A DNA stretch of 64,000 bases from Nocardioides sp. Root140 (lineage in GTDB: Bacteria; Actinomycetota; Actinomycetes; Propionibacteriales; Nocardioidaceae): contig NZ_LMFI01000016.1 in the NCBI RefSeq assembly GCF_001426745.1, forward strand, positions 89,629 to 153,628, written 5' to 3'. Positions 57,445-64,000 of the stretch are shown piece after piece (position 1 is the stretch's first letter; every line of letters starts with the position of its first letter). The position numbers and the translations under genes were made by a program. Under the pieces are notes generated by a model. It ran no database searches. It saw only the letters and a program-made list of their open reading frames with translations, and was not told the DNA's origin.

Positions 57445-58380
57445 TCAGATCAGGTCGTACGACGACCGCACCGGCTCCTGCACCACGGACGGGGCGGCGT
57501 ACGAGTGCTGCGAGCTGCCGCCGAAGAAGTAGTTGATGCCGATGAAGTTGAACCACAGGGTGCCCACGCCGACCAGCGCCACGATCGCGGCGTTGCGGCC
57601 CTTCCACCCGGCGGTCGCGCGGGCGTGGAGGTATGCGGCGTACACGACCCAGGTGATGAACGCCCAGACCTCCTTGGCGTCCCAACCCCAGTAGCGCGAC
57701 CACGCGTAGTGCGCCCAGATCGGGCCCGCGATCAGCACGGCGAAGGTCCACACCGGGAACGCGAAGGCGTGGATGCGGTAGGAGATGCGGTCGAGCGCGT
57801 CGAGCTCGGGCACGCGGGCCAGGAAGCCGGTGGTGGTGTCGGGCTTGCGTTCCTTGACCAGGTAGAGCACCGAGAGGATCCCGCCGAGGGTGAAGGCACC
57901 GGTCGCGATCACCGCGGCCACCACGTGGATCACCAGCCACGGGGAGGAGAGCGCCTCGGTCAGCGGGACGACCTCCTCGTAGAGGGTCAGCTCGGCGACC
58001 ATCAGGACGGTCAGCGCGAAGCCGACCACGATCGGGGCCAGCCACTCCAGGCTGAAGCGACCGCGCAGCACCAGGTAGGCGAGAACGAGGACGAAGGTCC
58101 CGGTGATCACGAACTCGTACATGTTGCCCCACGGCACCCGGTTGGGGTCGGCGGCCATGCCACGGCCCACGAGGGCCACGAGCTGGACGGCCGCGCCGAT
58201 CACCGTGAGCAGGAACCCGAAGCGGCCGAACGTGCGGGTCCGCTGGTCGAGAGGTGCGTCGGTCGGCAGCTTGCGCAGCGCCGCCCATTCCACGAGGTGG
58301 GCCAGCAGCGCCAGGAAGTAGACGACCGCGACGACCGCCAGCGCCTGGACGCTGAGGTTCTCCCACTGGGTGTTGCTCAC
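57445..58380 (-). CDS. ccsB: CcsB, system II cytochrome c synthase subunit
   Basis: A 311-residue membrane protein. The heme-handling tryptophan-rich motif is WGWDAKEVWAFITW (about 233-246), within an actinobacterial CcsB/ResC of about eight helices. It works with ResB to deliver and attach heme to apocytochrome c outside the membrane. It overlaps the resB stop by 4 bp. Last gene of the operon. Confidence 0.94.
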   Translation of the reverse strand: MSNTQWENLSVQALAVVAVVYFLALLAHLVEWAALRKLPTDAPLDQRTRTFGRFGFLLTVIGAAVQLVALVGRGMAADPNRVPWGNMYEFVITGTFVLVLAYLVLRGRFSLEWLAPIVVGFALTVLMVAELTLYEEVVPLTEALSSPWLVIHVVAAVIATGAFTLGGILSVLYLVKERKPDTTTGFLARVPELDALDRISYRIHAFAFPVWTFAVLIAGPIWAHYAWSRYWGWDAKEVWAFITWVVYAAYLHARATAGWKGRNAAIVALVGVGTLWFNFIGINYFFGGSSQHSYAAPSVVQEPVRSSYDLI

Positions 58381-59909
58381 GATTTCTCCTCACGCACGTC
58401 GCCCGCACGGAGCGACGCGACAATTTCGGCGAGCTCGGTCCCGACCTCGCCACCCCCTGAACGGTCGAGGGCCGCGATCTCGACCACGGTCTCCTCGTCC
58501 TCACGACGCGCCCGCACCCACACCCGGCGGGGGCGGATGAACAGCGAGCCGAGCAACCCGACCAGGGCCAGGATGACCCCACCGAGTGCGACGCCCTTGC
58601 CGGGGGTCTTGCTGATCTGGATGCGCACCCACGGCCGCATGCCCTCGAAGGTCACCGATCCGGCGCCGTCGGGGAGCTTCTTGGTCTGGCCGGGGAACAG
58701 GTCGACCCGGAACATCGAGCCGTCGTTCTTCTTCAGCTCGGTCATCCGGCTCTTGTCGAGCACGTAGACCGACTGCGAGTCGCCCGAGTCCATGCCGAGG
58801 TTGCCGACGTAGGCCAGCATCGAGATGCGCGGGTTGCGGTCGTCGCCGAACAGCGAGACCGGGTTGCCGTCGACGTTGGCGTACGTCGGGTAGAGCAGGC
58901 CCTCGAGCCCGATCTGGCGGGGCCGGGCGTCGGGCGCCTTGACCACACCGAACGACGTGAACGTCGCCTGGTCCTCGGGCAGGAAGATCACCGGCCCCGA
59001 CCACGCGACGTCGCCGTTGCCGTCGCGCACGGTGATCGAGGGGGCGTAGCCGTGGCCGATCAGGAACAGGTCGGTGCCGCCGATGGAGAGCGGGTGGTTG
59101 ACCTTGAGGTCGTACTCCTTCTCCTCGCCGTCGGGGGTCTCCCGGTAGTCGAGGTGGGCGACGAACTTCTGGGCCATGCCCTTGCGCGGCCCGCTCATCA
59201 GCCAGTTGACGTCGAAGTCGGTCACCTCGAAGGAGAACGGCTCCATGTCCTCGGCCTGCATCAGGCTGCCCGGCACGAAGTCGTCGTACTGGGTGAGGTT
59301 GTTGGAGAACCCGCCGTCCTTCCACACGATCACGCCGCCCTGGTAGCCGAAGAGCGACCCGATCCCGAAGCCGGCCAGCACGATCAGCACCGAGATGTGG
59401 AAGAGCAGGTTGCCGGCCTCGCGCAGGTAGCCGCGCTCGGAGGAGACGGCACCTTCGGCGGCGAGGACCCGGAAGCGCCGCTTCCTGAGCAGCACCTGGG
59501 CGCGAGCCAGGACGTCGTCGACCGGCTCGGAGGTGCGGTACGTCGCACTGTCCGGCAGGCGGGTGAGATTGCGCGGGGCCTTCGGTGGTGCAGCCCGCAG
59601 GCCACGCCAGTAGACCCGGGTGCGGGGCAGGATGCAGCCGACCAGCGACAGGGCCAGCAGCAGGTAGATCGCGGCGAACCACACCGAGTCGAAGACCGAG
59701 AACAACCCGAGCTTCTCGTAGATCGGCGCCAGGTCGGGGTGGTCCTCGCGCCACTGCGACGCCTTGAACGCGTCGATGTTGTCCTGCGGGATCACCGAGC
59801 CCGGGATCGACGCGAGGGCGAGGAGCAGCAGCAGGATCAACGCCGTGCGCATCGAGGTGAGCTGGCGCCACGACCAGCGCAGCAGTTCACGGAGGTTCAG
59901 GTCGCCCAT
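58377..59909 (-). CDS. resB: ResB, system II cytochrome c synthase subunit
   Basis: A 510-residue protein. Helices lie near residues 20-38, 75-95, 165-185 and 445-465, with a large extracytoplasmic domain between the last two. Segments WRQLTSMRTALILLLLLALASIPGSVIPQ and GNLLFHISVLIVLAGFGIGSLFGYQGG are typical ResB. The ATG at 59909 shares one base with the ccdA stop. It forms the heme ligation complex with CcsB. Confidence 0.93.
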   Translation of the reverse strand: MGDLNLRELLRWSWRQLTSMRTALILLLLLALASIPGSVIPQDNIDAFKASQWREDHPDLAPIYEKLGLFSVFDSVWFAAIYLLLALSLVGCILPRTRVYWRGLRAAPPKAPRNLTRLPDSATYRTSEPVDDVLARAQVLLRKRRFRVLAAEGAVSSERGYLREAGNLLFHISVLIVLAGFGIGSLFGYQGGVIVWKDGGFSNNLTQYDDFVPGSLMQAEDMEPFSFEVTDFDVNWLMSGPRKGMAQKFVAHLDYRETPDGEEKEYDLKVNHPLSIGGTDLFLIGHGYAPSITVRDGNGDVAWSGPVIFLPEDQATFTSFGVVKAPDARPRQIGLEGLLYPTYANVDGNPVSLFGDDRNPRISMLAYVGNLGMDSGDSQSVYVLDKSRMTELKKNDGSMFRVDLFPGQTKKLPDGAGSVTFEGMRPWVRIQISKTPGKGVALGGVILALVGLLGSLFIRPRRVWVRARREDEETVVEIAALDRSGGGEVGTELAEIVASLRAGDVREEKS

Positions 59910-60658
59910 CAGACGCTCGTCTCGAATCCGAGGATGAGGTGCACCTGCATCCAGTTGACGATCCAGTCCCACCAGCCGGTGACCAGCAGCACGCCGATCA
60001 CCACGAGCATCACGCCGCCGATGCGGGTCACCCATGCCTGGTGGCGGCGGATGAACGCGAAGGCGCCCAGTGCCCGGCGGTAGGCCAGCCCGGCGATGAT
60101 GAACGGGATGCCCAGGCCGAGGGTGTACGCCGCGGAGAGCACCGCACTACGCGGCACGGTCGCCTCGTTGATGCCCAGGGTCAGGATCGCGCCGAGCGTC
60201 GGGCCGATGCACGGCGTCCAGCCGAGGCCGAAGAGGAACCCGAGGAACGGGGCAGCGGCCAGGCCGACGGCCGGCACCTTGTGCACGCGTACGTCGCGTT
60301 GCAGCAGCGGGATCAGGCCGACGAAGGCGAGGCCGAGCACGATGACCAGGCAGCCGAGCACCACGGTGATCGTGCGGTCGTACTGCAACAGGGTGGAGCC
60401 GAAGTAGCCCGACAGGGCCCCGAGGGCGACGAAGACGCTGCCGAAGCCGAGCACGAACAGCACGGAGCCGGCCAGCATGCGGCCGCGGTGCGCGTCTTCC
60501 AGCTCGGCACCGGAGAGGCCGGTCGCGTAGGAGAGATAGCCGGGCAGCAGCGGGATCACGCACGGCGAGAAGAACGACACGAGGCCGGCGAGCAGGGCGA
60601 CGGGCAGCGCGATCAGGAGCGACCCCGACATCACGGAGTCCTGGAAGTACTCAGCCAT
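59909..60658 (-). CDS. ccdA: CcdA, thiol-disulfide transfer membrane protein
   Basis: A 249-residue, six-helix protein. FFSPCVIPLLPGYLSYATGLSG carries the first cysteine, and the segment LFGLGWTPCIGPTLGAIL the second. It moves reducing power from cytoplasmic thioredoxin to the outside redoxin encoded upstream, keeping apocytochrome c cysteines reduced. Its start overlaps the redoxin stop by 8 bp. Confidence 0.94.
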   Translation of the reverse strand: MAEYFQDSVMSGSLLIALPVALLAGLVSFFSPCVIPLLPGYLSYATGLSGAELEDAHRGRMLAGSVLFVLGFGSVFVALGALSGYFGSTLLQYDRTITVVLGCLVIVLGLAFVGLIPLLQRDVRVHKVPAVGLAAAPFLGFLFGLGWTPCIGPTLGAILTLGINEATVPRSAVLSAAYTLGLGIPFIIAGLAYRRALGAFAFIRRHQAWVTRIGGVMLVVIGVLLVTGWWDWIVNWMQVHLILGFETSV

Positions 60659-61232
60659 CTTCAGCGACGACCTCGTCGATCAGCGTCTCGAGGGTGCCCT
60701 TGCTCGGCATCACGCCGAGCACGCTCGCGGCCACCCGGCCCGACCGGTCGATGATCACCGTGCTCGGCGTGGAGTACGGCGTCAGCGTGCCGTGGAAGGC
60801 CAGCAGCGTCTTCGCCGACGGGTCGAAGATCGAGCGGTAGGGCAGCTTGAACGTGCGCACGAAGCCGTTCGCGTTCTCACGGGAGGGATCGCGGTTGTTC
60901 AGCCCGAGGAAGACCACGTCGTCGGGGTCGACGCCGTTGGCCACCTCGACGATGTCCGGCGCCTCCTTGCGGCACTCGACACACCAGGCTCCCCACACGT
61001 TGACCACGACGACCTTGCCGCGGAAGTCCTCCAGGGCGAGGTCCTTGCCGTCGAGGTCCTCACCGCTGAGCGTGATCGGCTTGGTGCGGTCGCCCGGCTT
61101 CAGCTCGGTGATCTGGCCGTTCCCGGACACGTAGCCCTTGTCGCCGGTGCCCTCGAGGGAGCCGCATCCGGTGAGCAGGAGGCAGCCGGCCGCGAGCGCG
61201 GCGATCAGGCGTCGGGTGAGGAGTGCGGGCAT
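60651..61232 (-). CDS. TlpA/ResA-like thiol-disulfide lipoprotein
   Basis: A 193-residue lipoprotein (lipobox LLLTGCG, cysteine near 21). The redoxin domain has WGAWCVECRKEAPDI with the CxxC pair, then GLNNRDPSRENANGFVRTF and the cis-Pro region STPSTVIIDRSG. It reduces apocytochrome c with CcdA. The start at 61232 is 5 bp after the phosphatase stop; the ribosome site is weak. Confidence 0.9.
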   Translation of the reverse strand: MPALLTRRLIAALAAGCLLLTGCGSLEGTGDKGYVSGNGQITELKPGDRTKPITLSGEDLDGKDLALEDFRGKVVVVNVWGAWCVECRKEAPDIVEVANGVDPDDVVFLGLNNRDPSRENANGFVRTFKLPYRSIFDPSAKTLLAFHGTLTPYSTPSTVIIDRSGRVAASVLGVMPSKGTLETLIDEVVAEDG

Positions 61233-61237
61233 GCGGA

Positions 61238-61912
61238 TCAGGGCTTCTTCTCCTCGGGGGCGTTGCCCGCCGAGAACGGGGCCGCCTTGTCCTTGGTGGG
61301 GATCAGGTGCCCGGCCGGCTCGGAGTAGGTCAGCGAGACCAGCCGGTCGCCCTCGAAGTTGAGCGAGGTCAGCGAGCACAGGGTGCACTGGCGCTTGCGC
61401 GGGTCGTGGAGGAACGAGCGCTTCTCCACGAAGAGCCGGGTGGTCCAGATCGGCAGCTGGTGGGAGACGATCACCGCCTCGTGGCCACGCGCGGAGTCGC
61501 GGGCGTCGTACACGGCGGCCATCATGCGGGCGGCAACCTCCTTGAAGGGCTCACCCCACGACGGCTTCATCGGGTTCCAGAGGTGGCGCCAGGTCAGCGG
61601 GTTGCGCAGGGTGTTGTTGCCCTTGCCGAACGTCTGGCCCTCGAAGACGTTGCCGGACTCGATGACCCGCTCGTCGGTGACGATCTCGAGGCCACGGGCG
61701 TCGGCCAGCGGACGCGCGGTCTCCTGGGCGCGCTCGAGCGGGGAGACTCGCAGGTGGGTGATGTCGCGGCCCTTGATCGCCTCGGCGACGACCTCCGCCA
61801 TCTCGCGACCGCGGTCGGAGAGGTGGTAGCCGTCCATGCGGCCGTAGAGCACGCCCTTCGGGTTGTGCACCTCACCGTGGCGGAGCAGGTGCACAGACGT
61901 CTTCTCGGTCAT
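61238..61912 (-). CDS. Histidine phosphatase-family protein
   Basis: A 224-residue phosphoglycerate mutase-like phosphatase. LLRHGEVHNP has the catalytic RHG, VSPLERAQETARPLA and VIVSHQLPIW hold further phosphate ligands. It lies between hemL and the redoxin, an order conserved in actinobacteria. Its substrate is unknown. The start overlaps hemL by 4 bp. Confidence 0.92.
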   Translation of the reverse strand: MTEKTSVHLLRHGEVHNPKGVLYGRMDGYHLSDRGREMAEVVAEAIKGRDITHLRVSPLERAQETARPLADARGLEIVTDERVIESGNVFEGQTFGKGNNTLRNPLTWRHLWNPMKPSWGEPFKEVAARMMAAVYDARDSARGHEAVIVSHQLPIWTTRLFVEKRSFLHDPRKRQCTLCSLTSLNFEGDRLVSLTYSEPAGHLIPTKDKAAPFSAGNAPEEKKP

Positions 61913-63285
61913 CGGGTTCCTTCGGTGGTCGGCTGGCCATCGTTGGCGGCAGCCGCGGCACGGGCCGCGGCTGGCAGGGCGTCGAGGACGGTCTGCACGG
62001 CGCGGTCGTCGTGCGCGCCGGAGAGGAACCATGCTTCGTACGCCGAGGGCGGCAGGTAGACGCCGGCGTCGAGCATGGCGTGGAAGAACGCGGTGTACGC
62101 CGGCAGCGACTGGTCGTTCGCGTCGTCGAAGTTGCGGACCTCGCCGTCACGGAAGAAGACCGAGAACATCGTGCCGGAGGCCTGCACCCGGTGGGGCACA
62201 CCGGCGACGGTGAGCGCCTCGGCGGCGGCGGCCTTGATCACCTCGCCCGCGGAGGTGATGTGGGCGTAGACGTCGTCGGTGGCCAGTCGCAACGTGGCGA
62301 GGCCGGCGGTGGTGGCGATCGGGTTCCCGCTCAGGGTGCCGGCCTGGTAGACGGGGCCCTCCGGGGAGAGCCGGCTCATCACGTCGGCCCGGCCACCGAA
62401 CGCGGCCGCCGGGAAGCCGCCGCCCATGACCTTGCCGAAGGTGACCAGGTCCGGACGCCAGCCCTCGACCGCACCGTCGAGGCCCCACTGGCCCTGCTTG
62501 CTGGCCCGGAACCCGGTCATCACCTCGTCGGAGACGAACAGGGCGCCGTGCTGGGTGCACAGGTCGGACAGGAGCTTGTTGAAGCCCGGCGCCGGCGGCA
62601 CGACGCCCATGTTGCCGGGGGCGGCCTCGGTGATCAGGCAGGCGATGCGGTCGCCGTGCTCGGCGAAGACGGCGCGGACCGCCTCGGGGTCGTTGTACGG
62701 CAGCACCAGGGTCTGCTCGACGAAGATGTCCGGCACGCCGGGGGTGCTGGAGATGGAGTGGGCGTGCTGGTGCGTGGCCAGGCCCGAGCCGGCCTGGGCC
62801 AGCAGGGAGTCGACGTGCCCGTGGTAGCAGCCGGCGAACTTCACGATCAGGTCGCGGCCGGTGAACCCACGGGCCAGCCGGATCGCGGACATGGTCGCCT
62901 CGGTGCCCGACGACACGAAGCGGACCTTGTCGATCGGCGTACGGCCGACGATCTCCTCGGCCAGCTCGACCTCGGGCACCGTCGGCGTGCCGTACGACGT
63001 GCCACGCGAGACCGCCTCGGTGACCGCGGCCAGCACCTCGGGGTGCGCGTGGCCGAGCAGCATCGGGCCCCACGAGCAGATCAGGTCGACGTACTCGTTG
63101 CCGTCGACGTCGGTGAGCCACGCTCCCGCCGCGGAGCGGATGAAGCGGGGAGTGCCACCGACGGCGTTGAACGCCCGCACCGGGGAGTTGACGCCACCCG
63201 GGGTCACCGCCTGCGCCCGGTCGAAGAGCTCCGCCGATCGCTCAGTCGATCGGCCGGTGGAGGAGGCAGGCACAGCAGAAGTCAC
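61909..63285 (-). CDS. hemL: HemL, glutamate-1-semialdehyde 2,1-aminomutase
   Basis: A 458-residue fold-type I PLP enzyme. PGGVNSPVRAF near residue 30, LICSWGPMLLGHAHPEV, FVSSGTEATMSAIRLARGFTG, and the PLP lysine in TFGKVMGGGFPAAAFGG match HemL. It forms 5-aminolevulinate for tetrapyrrole synthesis. It leads the leftward operon that continues to cytochrome c maturation, which links heme supply to cytochrome c assembly. Confidence 0.95.
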   Translation of the reverse strand: MTSAVPASSTGRSTERSAELFDRAQAVTPGGVNSPVRAFNAVGGTPRFIRSAAGAWLTDVDGNEYVDLICSWGPMLLGHAHPEVLAAVTEAVSRGTSYGTPTVPEVELAEEIVGRTPIDKVRFVSSGTEATMSAIRLARGFTGRDLIVKFAGCYHGHVDSLLAQAGSGLATHQHAHSISSTPGVPDIFVEQTLVLPYNDPEAVRAVFAEHGDRIACLITEAAPGNMGVVPPAPGFNKLLSDLCTQHGALFVSDEVMTGFRASKQGQWGLDGAVEGWRPDLVTFGKVMGGGFPAAAFGGRADVMSRLSPEGPVYQAGTLSGNPIATTAGLATLRLATDDVYAHITSAGEVIKAAAAEALTVAGVPHRVQASGTMFSVFFRDGEVRNFDDANDQSLPAYTAFFHAMLDAGVYLPPSAYEAWFLSGAHDDRAVQTVLDALPAAARAAAAANDGQPTTEGTR

Positions 63286-63546
63286 CGGGTCATTGTCGCC
63301 GACCGACCAAATCTGGCCACATCGGGGGTGACCTGCCCTTTTCGCGAAAATCCGGCCTTCTCCGCGTCATGAACCGCCCGCCCGCCCGTTTCCTCCCCGA
63401 GGTAGGGAACAGGCTTCTCAATGAACGAGATGCAGATCACGTCGGGTACCGGTGCGTAACCCCGCGTGTCAGACTTCGTTGATTGAAGTGCCTGTGCTTG
63501 AGGGAGTGGCAGGTTACGGATGCAGACAATTGGGGAGATTCGCGCA
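63286..63546. other. Gap between hemL and the lytic transglycosylase gene
   Basis: This 261-bp divergent gap must hold both promoters. An ACTTC-N7-GAAGT repeat lies at 63473-63489, and GGGGAGA before the rightward start serves as ribosome site. No riboswitch was recognised, although cell-wall hydrolase genes of actinobacteria often carry one. Confidence 0.4.
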
Positions 63547-64000
63547 ATGAAGACCACACGCTTCGGCGGTGCACAGCGAGCCATGGCGCTCGTTCCGTTG
63601 GCCTTGCTGTCGACCGCCTGGACGGCCAGCCTGATCGGCGTCGGTGGCAGCACCATCGCCTCGGCCTCCGACAACGACGGCCGCCTGCCCGACGGCACCT
63701 CGATCCCGACGCAGGCGATCGAGGACCCGGCCAGCTACTCCCAGCCCGGCGAGATCGGTCTCGGTGTGCCCCGCGGGTCCGGCGACAAGATCGTCCAGAC
63801 CGCCTCCACCAACGGCATCCCGTCCGCCGCCCTGGCCGCCTACCAGCGCGCCGCCACGGTCATCAACGCCGCCGACAAGACCTGCCACATCCCGTGGCAG
63901 CTGGTCGGCGCCATCGGCCGCGTCGAGTCCGACCACGGCCGCTACGGCAACAACACCCTCGGCACCGACGGCATCTCCCGCCCCGGCATCTACGGCATCG
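63547..64000 (+). CDS. Lytic transglycosylase-like secreted protein, 3' truncated by window
   Basis: The first 151 codons of a gene that runs off the window. A signal peptide is followed by a linker. Then NGIPSAALAAYQRAATVINAADKTCHIPWQLVGAIGRVESDHGRYG matches the start of the lytic murein transglycosylase B-like domain, with Glu in RVESDHG as catalytic acid. It should cleave peptidoglycan outside the membrane. GGGGAGA lies 9 bp before the ATG. The C-terminal part is not visible. Confidence 0.88.
   Translation, partial: MKTTRFGGAQRAMALVPLALLSTAWTASLIGVGGSTIASASDNDGRLPDGTSIPTQAIEDPASYSQPGEIGLGVPRGSGDKIVQTASTNGIPSAALAAYQRAATVINAADKTCHIPWQLVGAIGRVESDHGRYGNNTLGTDGISRPGIYGI

Noticed and set aside
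63286..63546. c-di-AMP (ydaO) riboswitch before the lytic transglycosylase
   Set aside because: Such riboswitches precede many actinobacterial wall hydrolases, but the conserved riboswitch segments could not be matched here.

Overview
The window looks like chromosomal DNA of a high-GC actinobacterium, most probably a Nocardioides-like member of the Propionibacteriales. The evidence is strongly GC-rich coding sequence, frequent GTG starts, ATGA/GTGA gene overlaps, a menaquinone pathway, system II cytochrome c maturation and the mycobacterial-type SseC/thiosulfate sulfurtransferase operon. No tRNA, rRNA, CRISPR array, phage or insertion sequence was seen. The species assignment is inference.

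Layout. (1) 1-5833: the end of an MmyB-like regulator, then a LysR regulator divergent from a four-gene CoA-ester catabolic operon (CoA transferase, acyl-CoA dehydrogenase, enoyl-CoA hydratase, nitronate monooxygenase-like flavoprotein). (2) 5994-7953: a small orphan protein, a zinc alcohol dehydrogenase and a PPOX/F420-type flavin protein. (3) 8171-20383: thirteen leftward genes that read as one functional block. They are a propane-type soluble diiron monooxygenase (prmA, prmB, prmC, prmD), an amidohydrolase, a DUF59 Fe-S assembly-like protein, an alcohol dehydrogenase, a dedicated GroEL, a small membrane protein, a winged-helix regulator, FeoA and a FeoB split into two genes. A GAF/Fis-type activator is divergent at 20495-22177. 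(4) 22335-28897: a small monooxygenase and an unknown gene with the same operator motif as prm, then a cupin, YgfZ, Fur, a nitrobindin-like protein, a DsrE-like protein and a tyrosine phosphatase. (5) 26630-38612: an exopolysaccharide/capsule locus (phosphatase, initiating sugar transferase, BY-kinase, polymerase, FkbM methyltransferase, GT61 glycosyltransferase, UDP-xylose synthase, UDP-glucose dehydrogenase) interrupted by a nuclease-like gene between palindromes. (6) 38799-40721: a sulfur operon (SseC/DUF1416, thiosulfate sulfurtransferase, DUF4395) behind a leader-peptide attenuator. (7) 41013-46856: a cation/proton antiporter with a UBP zinc finger, an AraC-DinB fusion, a TetR/MpaB-oxygenase pair with a clear operator, and a lipoprotein. 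(8) 46986-55462: menD-menC-menE, a GNAT protein, a tandem MFS pair, menA and a thioesterase. (9) 55616-63285: small membrane proteins, a cysteine desulfhydrase-like PLP enzyme, and the ccsB-resB-ccdA-redoxin-phosphatase-hemL heme/cytochrome c operon. (10) 63547-end: the start of a secreted lytic transglycosylase.

The alkane block is the main interest. The monooxygenase needs iron, folding help, electrons and removal of its alcohol product. The neighbouring Feo genes, DUF59 protein, GroEL, reductase and alcohol dehydrogenase could supply each of these. Four copies of a GTCTCA-N3-TGAGAC-type inverted repeat (6209, 20445, 22287, 23415) suggest a small regulon under the divergent activator.

The window is also rich in short dispersed repeats: a roughly 90-bp palindromic element in three copies, a 22-bp unit in two three-unit arrays 29 kb apart, a 15-bp core repeated inside two capsule genes, and a palindrome pair around the nuclease-like gene.
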